Source: an uncultured Sphingomonas sp. (GTDB taxonomy: Bacteria > Pseudomonadota > Alphaproteobacteria > Sphingomonadales > Sphingomonadaceae). From it: 64,000 bases of DNA. Under the pieces are notes generated by a model. It was not told the origin of the DNA. It did no database searches and saw only the letters and a list, made by a program, of their open reading frames with translations. The translations under genes and the position numbers were made by a program. Each line of letters opens with the position of its first letter. The first letter of the stretch is position 1. Shown here piece by piece: positions 30,972 to 39,879 of the stretch. Location of the stretch: assembly GCF_946478955.1 (NCBI RefSeq), contig NZ_CAMLDL010000002.1:124001-188000 (forward strand), given 5' to 3'.

Positions 30972-32231
30972 TTATGGGTTGGCAGGCAGCTTGTCGAGCG
31001 CGGGCACCACGTTCTTCATCGCGGCAGAGGTCGCCTCCGCCCCGCGCAAGGCCCGCAGCACATTGCCGCCCGCAAGCTTGGCAAGATCCTTGTCGGTCCA
31101 GCCGCGCTTGATGAGTTCGGCGAAAATCAGCGGATAGGTCTGTACCCCCTCAAGGCCGGTTGGCGTATAGGGAATGCCATCATAATCGCCGCCCAGCCCG
31201 ACATGGTCGTGGCCGGCAATCTTCACCACATGGTCAATATGATCGGCAACATTTCGAACATCGGTCGTCGGGCGAGGATGGGCAGCGTCCCATATTTTCA
31301 GCCCGTCCTCCACCGCTGTCTCGCTGGTGCGGTGAATGGCCTTCAGCCGCGCCTCTTCTCCGGTACGGTTGGCAGACCAGTCCCAAACCTGCTGAGACAA
31401 GAAACCGGGGACGAAATTGACCATCACGACGCCGCCATTTTTCGGCAGAAGCGCCAACACGTCGTCCGGCACATTGCGCGGATGAGGGGTAATACCGGCC
31501 GCCGAGCTGTGGGAGAAAATCACCGGGGCGCGGCTCGCCGCGATGGCCTGCCGCATGACATCGGGCGACACATGGCTCAGATCCACAAGCATCCCGAGCC
31601 GGTTCATTTCCTGTAGCACTTTCAACCCGAACGGCGACAGGCCGTTGAATTTGGGCGCGTCGGTGGCGCTGTCGGCCCATTCAGTGGTCTGGTTATGGGT
31701 CAGCGTCATATAGCGGGCGCCGAGACGGTAGAATTCACGAAGCGCGGCCATGCTGCCACCGATCTGCCGCCCGCCCTCAATCCCGATTAATGAGCCAACT
31801 CTGCCCTTCTGATGGGCGCGAACAATGTCGTCTGCGGTCAGCGCGCGCTCGAGGTCATTTGGATAAGCCGCAATCATACGGTCAACGGTGTCAATTTGCT
31901 CGATGGTCCGGCGGATCGCCTCATCGCCCGTGAACGCGCCGTCGATATAGACAGACCAGAATTGCCCACCAACACGGCCCTCGTGAAGGCGCTCCATGTC
32001 GGTCATCAACGGGTGGTCGGGCCATTTGTCGGTGCCGCTGGAAAGGTTCGCAACGCTGAACTGATGGCTTTCCTGAAGCTGCTCGGCAATGTCATTATGG
32101 CCGTCGATCAGCGGCGTTTTCTTGAGAATGCGGTCGATCCTAGCCTTCACCTTAGGGTCGATCTGTTGGGCCTGGGCGAGTGTCGGAAGGGCAACCACAA
32201 GGGTAGCCAGAAGCAGCGAACGGCGCATCAA
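30972..32231 (-). CDS. Membrane dipeptidase, peptidase family M19
   Basis: This 419-residue secreted zinc dipeptidase has a signal peptide (1-21). The M19 metal-site features are all present: DGHNDI (His45, Asp47), GIEGGRQIGG (bridging Glu), LVDLSHVS, FSHSSAAGITPHPRN and GLGGDYDGIPYTP. The family cleaves dipeptides, often with a D-residue at the C-terminus. It is divergent from the pabB-pabC fusion gene with 65 bp between. Contrast with the second M19-like protein at 51026, which lacks several of these residues. Confidence 0.9.
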   Translation of the reverse strand: MMRRSLLLATLVVALPTLAQAQQIDPKVKARIDRILKKTPLIDGHNDIAEQLQESHQFSVANLSSGTDKWPDHPLMTDMERLHEGRVGGQFWSVYIDGAFTGDEAIRRTIEQIDTVDRMIAAYPNDLERALTADDIVRAHQKGRVGSLIGIEGGRQIGGSMAALREFYRLGARYMTLTHNQTTEWADSATDAPKFNGLSPFGLKVLQEMNRLGMLVDLSHVSPDVMRQAIAASRAPVIFSHSSAAGITPHPRNVPDDVLALLPKNGGVVMVNFVPGFLSQQVWDWSANRTGEEARLKAIHRTSETAVEDGLKIWDAAHPRPTTDVRNVADHIDHVVKIAGHDHVGLGGDYDGIPYTPTGLEGVQTYPLIFAELIKRGWTDKDLAKLAGGNVLRALRGAEATSAAMKNVVPALDKLPANP

Positions 32232-32296
32232 TTGATCCTCCTGATTTCTTCAAGGGTTTACGGAGGGCATCGCGACAGGGCAATGGCACCTTCGAC

Positions 32297-34024
32297 ATGT
32301 GGATCCTGTTCGACGATGCACGGCCCGGCGGGGCACCCCCCAGGCTCTATCGCGAGCCCAAGGGGCGCATCGTCGCACGCCAGCTACACGACGTGCGACC
32401 AGCGCTCGAAGACCTCAGGGGAGCAGTCGCTGGCGGCGCTCATGTGGCGGGATATCTGGTGTATGAGGCGGGACATGCCCTCGACGCTAACCTTGCAGGG
32501 ACGTTCCGAAGTGATGGCGGCCCGCTCCTCGATTTTGGTGTCTTTGAAGGATGGGACGAGCCCGCACTGGTTGCGACTCTGCCCGACGCCGGTGGTGCCC
32601 ATGTTGCCGCGCCGCGCCCGCGAATTGCCGAAGCAGATTATATCGCGGCGGTTGAAGTGGTGCGCGAGCATTTGTTCGCAGGTGATTTCTATCAGGCAAA
32701 CCTGACCTTCGGCTGCGATGTTCGGGCGTTGGGTAATCCGCTGGCGATTTATGCCAGACTTCGGCGCGGCTCGAGCGCGGGGTGGGGCGGCGTGCTGGTC
32801 AGCGAGGAGCGAACGTTGGTGTCGCTATCGCCCGAGCAGTTCTTCACGATCCGCAGCGGCGTAATTGAGGCGCGCCCGATGAAGGGCACCGCGCCGCGCC
32901 GTGCGGACCCGGCCGCGGATCGGATCGAAGCGGACGCATTGGCCAATGACGAAAAGCAGCGGGCCGAAAATCTGATGATCGTCGATTTGATGCGCAATGA
33001 CCTTGCGCGGCTCAGCAAGACCGGCAGCGTCAATGTCCCGGAGATGTTCGAAGTCGAACATTATCCAACGGTGCACCAGATGGTCAGCAGGATCACGGCG
33101 CAGCTTCGCTCCGGCGTAACGGCGGTCGATGCATTGGAAACAATTTTTCCGTGCGGATCAGTAACAGGGGCCCCGAAGGTGGCGGCGATCAATGCGCTAC
33201 GCCAACTCGAACCGGAACCGCGTGGGGCCTACACCGGCTCAATGGGTTGGATTGAACCTGGCGGTGACGCCGCCTTCAATGTCCTGATCCGTACGCTCGA
33301 ATGGCAGGGCAATTCGAAAATTGCTCGGCTGGGGTTGGGGTCTGGGCTTGTCGTGGACAGCAAGCCGCGCGATGAATGGGCCGAATGTTTGCTCAAGGGG
33401 GAATTTGTGCGGGGCGCGACGCAGCCATTTGATTTGATCGAAACCATGCGATTCGACCCGTCGGAGGGTATCATAGAGCTTGAGCGGCATCTGGAGCGGA
33501 TGCGCTCGTCCGCCATTGAGCTGGATTTCAAATTCGACCGCCACGCCGCCCGCAATGAATTGCAGGCAGCGACATTCGGGAAAAAAGAGCGGGCGATGGT
33601 GCGCCTGCTGCTGTCAAAGACCGGGTCAATGGCGATCCAGGTCAAACCGTTCGAGGAGCCTGCGGAAACGCCCGTGACCGTGACTCTCCGTCCGCTGCCA
33701 GTTGCGCCGGATGATTTCCGTTTGCGCCACAAGACTACCGACCGCCGGTTCTACGACAAGGCGCGGCAGGAGGACGGCGCCTATGAGACCATCTTTGTCG
33801 GGCCGGACGGAAAGCTGACCGAAGGCAGTCGCACGTCGATTTTTGTCGACCGAGATGGCCTGCTGGTAACGCCGAAGTCTGGATCGTTGATGCCCGGCAT
33901 CCTCCGTGCCAGCCTGATAGCAGAAGGCAAGGCGGTGGAATGGGACCTGACGCCCGACGACCTCAAGGACGGCTTCTTCGTCGGAAATATCGTTCGCGGT
34001 TTAATCCCGGCGAAGCTCGCCTAA
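32297..34024 (+). CDS. pabB: Fused aminodeoxychorismate synthase component I and aminodeoxychorismate lyase
   Basis: This 575-residue protein joins a chorismate-binding PabB domain (about 1-360; EADYIAAVEVVREHLFAGDF, RPMKGTAPRRADP, FPCGSVTGAPKVAAINALR and GAYTGSMGW) to a PabC-like class IV aminotransferase domain (about 370-575; LIETMRFDPSEGIIELERHL, HKTTDRRFYD and FVGNIVRGLIPAKLA). Together they turn chorismate into p-aminobenzoate for folate synthesis, with the glutaminase PabA supplied separately. PabBC fusions are known in proteobacteria. The stop overlaps the stop of convergent pdeM by 2-3 bp. Confidence 0.9.
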   Translation: MWILFDDARPGGAPPRLYREPKGRIVARQLHDVRPALEDLRGAVAGGAHVAGYLVYEAGHALDANLAGTFRSDGGPLLDFGVFEGWDEPALVATLPDAGGAHVAAPRPRIAEADYIAAVEVVREHLFAGDFYQANLTFGCDVRALGNPLAIYARLRRGSSAGWGGVLVSEERTLVSLSPEQFFTIRSGVIEARPMKGTAPRRADPAADRIEADALANDEKQRAENLMIVDLMRNDLARLSKTGSVNVPEMFEVEHYPTVHQMVSRITAQLRSGVTAVDALETIFPCGSVTGAPKVAAINALRQLEPEPRGAYTGSMGWIEPGGDAAFNVLIRTLEWQGNSKIARLGLGSGLVVDSKPRDEWAECLLKGEFVRGATQPFDLIETMRFDPSEGIIELERHLERMRSSAIELDFKFDRHAARNELQAATFGKKERAMVRLLLSKTGSMAIQVKPFEEPAETPVTVTLRPLPVAPDDFRLRHKTTDRRFYDKARQEDGAYETIFVGPDGKLTEGSRTSIFVDRDGLLVTPKSGSLMPGILRASLIAEGKAVEWDLTPDDLKDGFFVGNIVRGLIPAKLA

Positions 34025-34683
34025 GCGGCGATCGGGAAGCGAAGAAGGCGGTCAGCGGCGGGGACCAGCGCCGACGCGCCGGTGCCAACCTTGGCAATTA
34101 TTTCGGGATGATGGGCGTCTAGGCCGCCGGTGAGCGCGCCATAGGCAGGCAGGATGAGCTTGGTCGTGCTCATTACGAAGCACCGACGGCTGACGTGCCG
34201 GCCTTTCAGGCGGACGCGCAGCTTGGGGTGGTAATGACCCGACATTTCCGGGCCCGGGTCGCCGCGGACCGCCTCATGGCGAAGGGCGATCCCGTTGATC
34301 CCGACCTCCGTGACGATACGTCCACCAATCTGATCGGCATGGCCGCTGTCATGGTTGCCGACGATCCAGACCCAGTCGATACGTGCCGTAAGCGATTCGA
34401 GCAGGGAGCGGGCATTGGCGGGAAGGCGCTCACTGCCGTGGTGATCATGAAAGCTGTCGCCTAGGCAATAGAGACGCGTCGCGCCGGTACGGTCGACGTC
34501 GCGGGCGATCGCCTCCAGCGTGGCGATGCTGTCATAGGGCGGCAGCATTTGACCCGTTTTCGCAAACCAACTGGCTTTTTCGAGATGTAAGTCCGCGACC
34601 AGCAACGCGCGTTCGGCACACCAGAACAGCGCCCCATCCGGGCTTGCCAGAAAATCGTGATTCGCGAACGAAAAGGGAACCAT
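34021..34683 (-). CDS. pdeM: Ligase-associated DNA damage response endonuclease PdeM
   Basis: This 220-residue calcineurin-like phosphoesterase has the metal motifs VADLHLEK, CLGDSFHDHHG, IVGNHDSG and GHYHPKLRVRLKG. PdeM is the metallophosphoesterase partner of the ligase-associated DNA damage response cluster, which in other bacteria also has a DEXH helicase, an MBL-type exonuclease and an ATP-dependent DNA ligase. The helicase is 2.4 kb away (37093-39516), but no exonuclease or ligase gene is in the window. Confidence 0.85.
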   Translation of the reverse strand: MVPFSFANHDFLASPDGALFWCAERALLVADLHLEKASWFAKTGQMLPPYDSIATLEAIARDVDRTGATRLYCLGDSFHDHHGSERLPANARSLLESLTARIDWVWIVGNHDSGHADQIGGRIVTEVGINGIALRHEAVRGDPGPEMSGHYHPKLRVRLKGRHVSRRCFVMSTTKLILPAYGALTGGLDAHHPEIIAKVGTGASALVPAADRLLRFPIAA

Positions 34684-34709
34684 TGCCCGTCGCTACGCTG
34701 TCTTGTGCG

Positions 34710-35165
34710 CTATTCCAAGTGGGTCAGAATGTGCTCGCGCAGTGCCCGCGCATCGTGGAGGGCATTGTGGGGCACTTTGCTATTGGCGGCGGTGGAAAAG
34801 CCATGAAGCGGGACGAACCGCATGGTCAGCGAAGGCACATGAACCATCTGTCCAGGTCCGGTGACCAAAAGCATGGACAATTGCGCCAAATCCTCCGGCC
34901 AGTCGGCGATAATGTCCGGCGCACTATCCATCGACAACCAATGCGATAATGCCTCGGCGGCGGCGCTGCGTGACAATTTAGGGCCCTTCAGCGCCTCCGG
35001 CACCATGTTCAAAAACGGAATGACGTTGCGTTCAACCCAGGCGTCCTTAGTCTCGGCATGGTCGATGACGATGTAGAATTCCTCGCCGCCATCTTCCGGC
35101 ACCAGCGCAAGACTGAGTAGTGGCCCGCCGAAGCCGTCATATTCGGTGTCGAGGAAATAGCGCAT
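34710..35165 (-). CDS. Small DEDD-family 3'-5' exoribonuclease (Rv2179c-like)
   Basis: This 151-residue protein has the DEDDh pattern of compact RNase T-like nucleases: MRYFLDTEYDGFGG (Asp, Glu) at the N-terminus, DIIADWPED in the middle and HNALHDARALREH at the end. Relatives include Mycobacterium Rv2179c, a 3' exoribonuclease. It begins 26 bp upstream of pdeM's start on the same strand, so the two could share a transcript. The RNA target is unknown. Confidence 0.75.
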   Translation of the reverse strand: MRYFLDTEYDGFGGPLLSLALVPEDGGEEFYIVIDHAETKDAWVERNVIPFLNMVPEALKGPKLSRSAAAEALSHWLSMDSAPDIIADWPEDLAQLSMLLVTGPGQMVHVPSLTMRFVPLHGFSTAANSKVPHNALHDARALREHILTHLE

Positions 35166-35247
35166 CGTAAATCCCTATGTGGACTAATGGTATGGACGAA
35201 TGCGCCCGATACTCCCACTCTGCCCAAACAAAAACAGGGAGACGGAC

Positions 35248-36756
35248 ATGAAACTGGCCAAATGGCTTGGCGGCGGTGCCGCAATTGCGTTGGTGATGGC
35301 CCCGGCAACTGCCAAGACACCGCAGCGCGAAGCGGTCGAAAAAGTCGTCGCCGGACAGCATGACGCGACGGTGAAGGCGTTGCAGGATTGGATCGCCTTG
35401 CCCACCATCGCGGCGGAAAAACGCAATGTCGCGGACGGCGCGGAATATATGCGAAAACTGGCGCTCGATGCCGGGTTTCAGCAAGCGGAAATTATCCCGA
35501 CCGATGGCGTCCCCGGTGTGTTCGCAACGCTGGATAGCGGCGCGCCGACCACCCTCGGCATCTACTTCATGTATGATGTAAAGCAATTCGACCCGGCGGA
35601 ATGGCAGTCGCCGCCGCTGGAAGGAAAATTGGTTGAGCGTCCGGGCGAGGGGCTGTCAATCGTCGGCCGCGGCGCGGTCAATCAAAAGGGGCCGGAAATG
35701 GCCTTTCTTTCGGCCATCAAGGCGATCCGTGCGAGCGGCCGGAAACTGCCGGTCAATCTGGTCCTGGTCGCCGAAGGGGAGGAGGAGGTGGCATCCACCC
35801 ACTTTGCGCAGGTGGTCGCCAATCCAAAGGTGAACGCGGCACTGTCAAAAGCGGTTGGTGTATTCATTCCCTCGGCCGCTCAATCGAAAGACGGCAGTAG
35901 CGGCATCACACTGGGCGCCAAAGGCGCGGTTGAGTTTCAATTGGTCGTGGGCGGCGAAACATCGGACAAATATCCCAAGACCGATATCCATTCGTCCAAT
36001 CATGCGCGGATAGAGAATCCGGCCTGGCGCCTGGTCAAAGCACTCGACACGCTGGTTGCCGACGATGGGCATACACCGGCAATCGACGGTTGGTTCGAGA
36101 ATGTTCGCCCCCTGACACCGCGCCAGAAAGAACTGGTGGCAAGCGTTGCGGCCAAGAATCCGGAGGCCCAGGTCAAGGAACAGCTCGGTGTTGGCCGCTG
36201 GATCAACAATGAGCCCTATATCACCAGCCTGGAACGTTTTGTGTCCCAGCCCACGGTGAATATTCAAGGTCTCGTCGCTGGATATACGGGGCAGGGCGGC
36301 AAGACGGTTCTGCCGGGCCGGGCGGAAGCGAAACTGGAGTTTCGGTTGGTCCCAGCGCAAACTCGCGAAGAGGCGGAGCGGAAGCTTCGCGCCCATCTTC
36401 TAAAGCGCGGATTTGATGACGTTCGGGTGACAGTGTCCGGCGGCTACGGCCCCAATGAGACGGATGAGAATAGTGTGCTAATCCGCGCCCAGAAGCGGCT
36501 GTTCGCGGATGCCGGAATACCCTATTCGATCACCCCGCGTAACGCCGGAAGCTGGCCCGGGGTTATCTTCAACGGTCCGCCGCTCAACTTGCCGGCCGGT
36601 CAATTTGGAACGGGCCGGGGCAGCGGTGCCCATGCGCCGAACGAATGGTTCCTGATCAAGAGCAGCAATCCCAAGGTTCACGGTCTTGATGAAAGCGTGA
36701 TGGCCTATGTGGATTATCTCTACATCCTCGCCGATGAGGCGAAGCGCGGCAAATAG
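35248..36756 (+). CDS. M20 family peptidase-like protein with substituted metal ligands
   Basis: This 502-residue secreted protein of the M20/M25/M40 fold has a signal peptide (MKLAKWLGGGAAIALVMAPA, cleavage after ATA). It starts at ATG 35248 behind CAGGGAGA. The usual first metal ligand HxD is replaced by M-Y-D (Met108 in IYFMYDVKQFDP), and the bridging Asp of GRGxxDxKG is Asn145 (GRGAVNQKGPE). The EE pair (AEGEEEVAS) and a late His (GSGAHAPNEW) remain. This may be a conserved subfamily with one metal or altered chemistry. The lid domain appears complete. It is divergent from the exoribonuclease gene. Confidence 0.82.
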   Translation: MKLAKWLGGGAAIALVMAPATAKTPQREAVEKVVAGQHDATVKALQDWIALPTIAAEKRNVADGAEYMRKLALDAGFQQAEIIPTDGVPGVFATLDSGAPTTLGIYFMYDVKQFDPAEWQSPPLEGKLVERPGEGLSIVGRGAVNQKGPEMAFLSAIKAIRASGRKLPVNLVLVAEGEEEVASTHFAQVVANPKVNAALSKAVGVFIPSAAQSKDGSSGITLGAKGAVEFQLVVGGETSDKYPKTDIHSSNHARIENPAWRLVKALDTLVADDGHTPAIDGWFENVRPLTPRQKELVASVAAKNPEAQVKEQLGVGRWINNEPYITSLERFVSQPTVNIQGLVAGYTGQGGKTVLPGRAEAKLEFRLVPAQTREEAERKLRAHLLKRGFDDVRVTVSGGYGPNETDENSVLIRAQKRLFADAGIPYSITPRNAGSWPGVIFNGPPLNLPAGQFGTGRGSGAHAPNEWFLIKSSNPKVHGLDESVMAYVDYLYILADEAKRGK

Positions 36757-36762
36757 GCGGCG

Positions 36763-37050
36763 CTAATTCGTCTTTGGCGACACATATTGCGGGGGCGGGG
36801 GGCACGGCTCCCCCGCCCTTTGCAATTTCTGACAATCCTCGGCCCATTTGCGTTGTCGCTTGCCATAATCCTCTTCCGCTTTGCGGAGCGCGCGGCCGCG
36901 ATTTTCATCGGCCTCGGACTGGCTGGTCGTGGCGGCATCAACGCCGGCACTAACGGCTTTGACTGGCAGTGTGACGACATCGACCGCCGTTTTAGCGACG
37001 GAAACGCAGCCGGCGGTTAGGGGAAGCACTAGCAAAACAAGAGAACGCAT
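36763..37050 (-). CDS. Small hypothetical lipoprotein
   Basis: This protein has 95 residues from ATG 37050: a hydrophobic signal and lipobox LTAGC, then VDVVTLPVKAVSAGVDAATT and a charged helical region rich in Glu, Arg and Lys (ENRGRALRKAEEDYGKRQRK), ending in a Pro-rich tail. Similar short lipoproteins with a VVxLPVKxVS segment are frequent in sphingomonads. No function known. It lies 42 bp downstream of the helicase gene on the same strand. Confidence 0.65.
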   Translation of the reverse strand: MRSLVLLVLPLTAGCVSVAKTAVDVVTLPVKAVSAGVDAATTSQSEADENRGRALRKAEEDYGKRQRKWAEDCQKLQRAGEPCPPPPQYVSPKTN

Positions 37051-37092
37051 CACCGCACCATGCCCCAACGATGGCACAAGGTCGATGCAGTA

Positions 37093-39516
37093 TCAGTCGA
37101 GACGCATCGCTTCGGCGGCCAGCGCCTCCGCTTCAAAAAGGATCGCGTCATCGGCGCTGCCCGTTGGCGCGGCCTCATGGCCGATGATCACCATGAGCGG
37201 GACGGCCATCGGGGTTACCCGGCTCGCCTGTACGTGGATCATGGTCGCTGCGGCACGGTCGACAAGCCGCGCGAGGCGGCCAAGCTCGGTCATGCGCGCC
37301 CGCGCGTCATTCCACGCCGCCTGAAGCAGCAGGTGCGTCGGCTCATATTTGCGGAGCACATCATAGATAAGGTCGGTCGAGAAGGTAACCTGCTTGCCAG
37401 TCTTGCGCTTGCCGGGGTGCTGCCGCTCCACCAGGCCGCCGATAACCGCAACTTCGCGAAAAGCCCGCTTCAACAGGTGGGATTGTTCGACCCATTCGAT
37501 GAACTCATCCTCCAGTATATCGGGGGAGAAGAGCGGTTTTGGATCGGTCACAGGTTCCATGCTGTACACCGCCAATGCATAATCATTAGCGACAAAACCC
37601 ATGGGCTTCAGCCCCGCCGCTTCCATTCTCTTCGTCAGTAACATGCCAAGTGATTGGTGCGCGTTCCAGCCTTCAAAGCTGTAAATGCACATGTAGTGCA
37701 GGCCGTCGCGCGGGAATGTCTCCACGAGCAGCTGATCGGGTTGTGGCAGGATCGAGCGTCGCTGCTGCACCTCCAGCCATTCGCGGACATCGTCAGGAAA
37801 CCGATGCCATTGGTCCGGTGAGGCGAGAAAACGGCGAACGCGGTCGGCAAGGTGCGTCGACATGCTCATCCGCTGACCGCCATAGGTGACAAGACGGGCC
37901 GATTTGGACGAGGCGCGGACAAGGATATCGCTTTCCTGAAACTGGACGACCTCCAGGCTCAAACCCGCAAAGAAGATATGGTCGCCAACGCTAAGGCTCG
38001 CCCCGAAGCCTTCCTCAACCCGGCCAAGCAGGCGCCCATTTTTGAAGCGCACATCCATCATCGGGTTGTCGACGATAACACCGGCATTGAGTCGATGCTG
38101 CGCGGCGATGGCAGGGCGCGTTAGGCGCCACTGACCTGGCGCAACCTCTACCAATCGCCGATATTTGTCATAGGCGCGCAAGGCGTAGCCCCCGGTCGCG
38201 ATAAATTCGAGTACATCGCGCCAGCTTTGATCGGAGATGCTGGCATAAGGATTAGCAGTGCGGATCTCCGCAATAAGCGCCGTTTCATCGAACGGGCCGG
38301 CGCAGGCGACCCCGAGAATATGCTGGGCAAGGACATCGAGCGCGCCGGGGCGGAAGATATCCGGGTCGAGCTCACCGGCATCGATCGCGTCAAGGGCGGC
38401 ACGCGCCTCCAGATATTCAAAGCGGTTGCCGGGTACGATCCGGCCTTTCGACGGTTCGTCGAGGCGGTGATTGGCACGGCCGATACGCTGAAGCAGGCGC
38501 GAACTGCCCTTTGGTGCGCCCATCTGAATGACGAGATCGACGTCGCCCCAATCAATACCGAGATCGAGGCTGGCAGTCGCCACCAAGGCGCGGATCTTTC
38601 CGTCTGCCATAGCGGATTCGACTTTGCGGCGTGCCTCCAGGCTCAACGACCCATGATGGATGCCGATTGGAAGCCCTTTGTCATTTGCCGACCACAACTC
38701 CTGAAATATCAATTCCGCGAGGCCGCGCGTGTTGCAGAATATGATACTGGTCTTGTGCCGTTCGATTGCGTCCATCACGTCGCCGATCGCGTGGCGGCCG
38801 CTGTGGCCGCCCCAGGGTATCGTCTGATCCGGGATCAATATCTCGAGGTCCGGCCTGGCACCGGCGTCACCCTTGATTAGCCGCACGGCATCAATGTCGC
38901 CGCGCGGGGCCAGCCAATGGCGATAGGCCACCGGATCTGCCACGGTCGCGGACAGGCCAACGCGGCGCATCCCGGGCGCAAAGGCCTGTAGCCGTGCCAA
39001 AGCGAGGGACAGAAGATCTCCCCGCTTCTCCCGGGCAAAGGCATGAATCTCATCGATCACGACCGTCTTGAGACCGGCGAACATGGTTGCGGCTTCCGGG
39101 TAGCTTAGGAGGAGACTGAGCGATTCGGGCGTAGTGAGAAGGATCTGCGGCGGCCGGGCGCGCTGCCGGGCCTTGCGGTCGGAGGGGGTGTCACCGCTTC
39201 GTGTCTCTACCCGGATGTCGAGTCCCATTTCGGCGACTGGCGTAAGGAGGTTGCGTTGAACGTCCACTGCCAACGCCTTGAGCGGCGATACGTAAAGGGT
39301 GTGGAGGCCGTCCGTCGGCTGATCGATGAGGTCGACCAGCGTCGGCAGGAAGCCGGCCAGCGTTTTCCCCGCCCCGGTCGCGGCAACCAGCAGCGCGTGA
39401 TCTCCGCTCCTCGCCGCGTCCAGCATTGCGAGTTGGTGCGCGCGCGGTCGCCATCCGCGCAATGCAAACCATTCATTCAGCAGAGGCGGCAGCTCGTCCA
39501 ACCCGGTTCCTTCCAA
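37093..39516 (-). CDS. Ligase-associated DNA damage response DEXH-box helicase (Lhr-like)
   Basis: This 807-residue superfamily 2 helicase has Walker A ATGAGKTLAGFLPTL near 43-57, DEIH box VVIDEIHAF, motif III LSATVADP and motif VI LQRIGRANHRLDEPSKG. The Lhr-like accessory domains follow, with the extended C-terminal region (RSILPQPDQLLVETFPRDGLH). The family defined as ligase-associated DEXH helicase is linked with PdeM, an exonuclease and a DNA ligase in repair of damaged DNA; only PdeM is present nearby. Intact and of normal length. Confidence 0.9.
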   Translation of the reverse strand: MEGTGLDELPPLLNEWFALRGWRPRAHQLAMLDAARSGDHALLVAATGAGKTLAGFLPTLVDLIDQPTDGLHTLYVSPLKALAVDVQRNLLTPVAEMGLDIRVETRSGDTPSDRKARQRARPPQILLTTPESLSLLLSYPEAATMFAGLKTVVIDEIHAFAREKRGDLLSLALARLQAFAPGMRRVGLSATVADPVAYRHWLAPRGDIDAVRLIKGDAGARPDLEILIPDQTIPWGGHSGRHAIGDVMDAIERHKTSIIFCNTRGLAELIFQELWSANDKGLPIGIHHGSLSLEARRKVESAMADGKIRALVATASLDLGIDWGDVDLVIQMGAPKGSSRLLQRIGRANHRLDEPSKGRIVPGNRFEYLEARAALDAIDAGELDPDIFRPGALDVLAQHILGVACAGPFDETALIAEIRTANPYASISDQSWRDVLEFIATGGYALRAYDKYRRLVEVAPGQWRLTRPAIAAQHRLNAGVIVDNPMMDVRFKNGRLLGRVEEGFGASLSVGDHIFFAGLSLEVVQFQESDILVRASSKSARLVTYGGQRMSMSTHLADRVRRFLASPDQWHRFPDDVREWLEVQQRRSILPQPDQLLVETFPRDGLHYMCIYSFEGWNAHQSLGMLLTKRMEAAGLKPMGFVANDYALAVYSMEPVTDPKPLFSPDILEDEFIEWVEQSHLLKRAFREVAVIGGLVERQHPGKRKTGKQVTFSTDLIYDVLRKYEPTHLLLQAAWNDARARMTELGRLARLVDRAAATMIHVQASRVTPMAVPLMVIIGHEAAPTGSADDAILFEAEALAAEAMRLD

Positions 39517-39582
39517 ACAGAACCGAGATGGCGCTTGAAAGCGGCCGCCGCAATGGCAGGCGCGTCAGCACCTAAACCGCGA

Positions 39583-39720
39583 TCAATAATTATAAGGATC
39601 GTCCCACGGATCCCAGTCGAGATCGACGTCCAGCGCCTTGTTGAGTGCCGCCACCGCTGCGCCGACGATCAACACGCCGCCGACAAACCAGAAAGCCTTG
39701 CTTCGCATCATCCGTTCCAT
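39583..39720 (-). CDS. Small membrane protein with acidic Trp-rich tail
   Basis: This 45-residue frame reads MERMMRSKAFWFVGGVLIVG at the N-terminus, one membrane helix, then NKALDVDLDWDPWDDPYNY. A GGGGAAC site precedes the first ATG; two further in-frame ATGs (39711, 39708) are alternatives. The strong helix-plus-acidic-tail layout suggests a real small protein. It lies 66 bp upstream of the DEXH helicase gene on the same strand. Family not known to me. Confidence 0.55.
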   Translation of the reverse strand: MERMMRSKAFWFVGGVLIVGAAVAALNKALDVDLDWDPWDDPYNY

Positions 39721-39879
39721 GATCGGTTCCCCGGGTTCCGATTGAACTGAGCCATCCAATAGCTATCATGATAAGATCACCGCATGAAAGCTGCGTGACC
39801 ATTTTGTGACTAATGCTACACATGAGTGACAAATTGGGCACAGACACAAATTCCATAGAGCAGGATTATTGGACCTCCG

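Noticed and set aside
28125..31616. Two long plus-strand frames opposite the c-di-GMP protein, MBL hydrolase and M19 genes
   Set aside because: The minus-strand proteins have complete domain motifs; the plus-strand translations have none and are composition artefacts.
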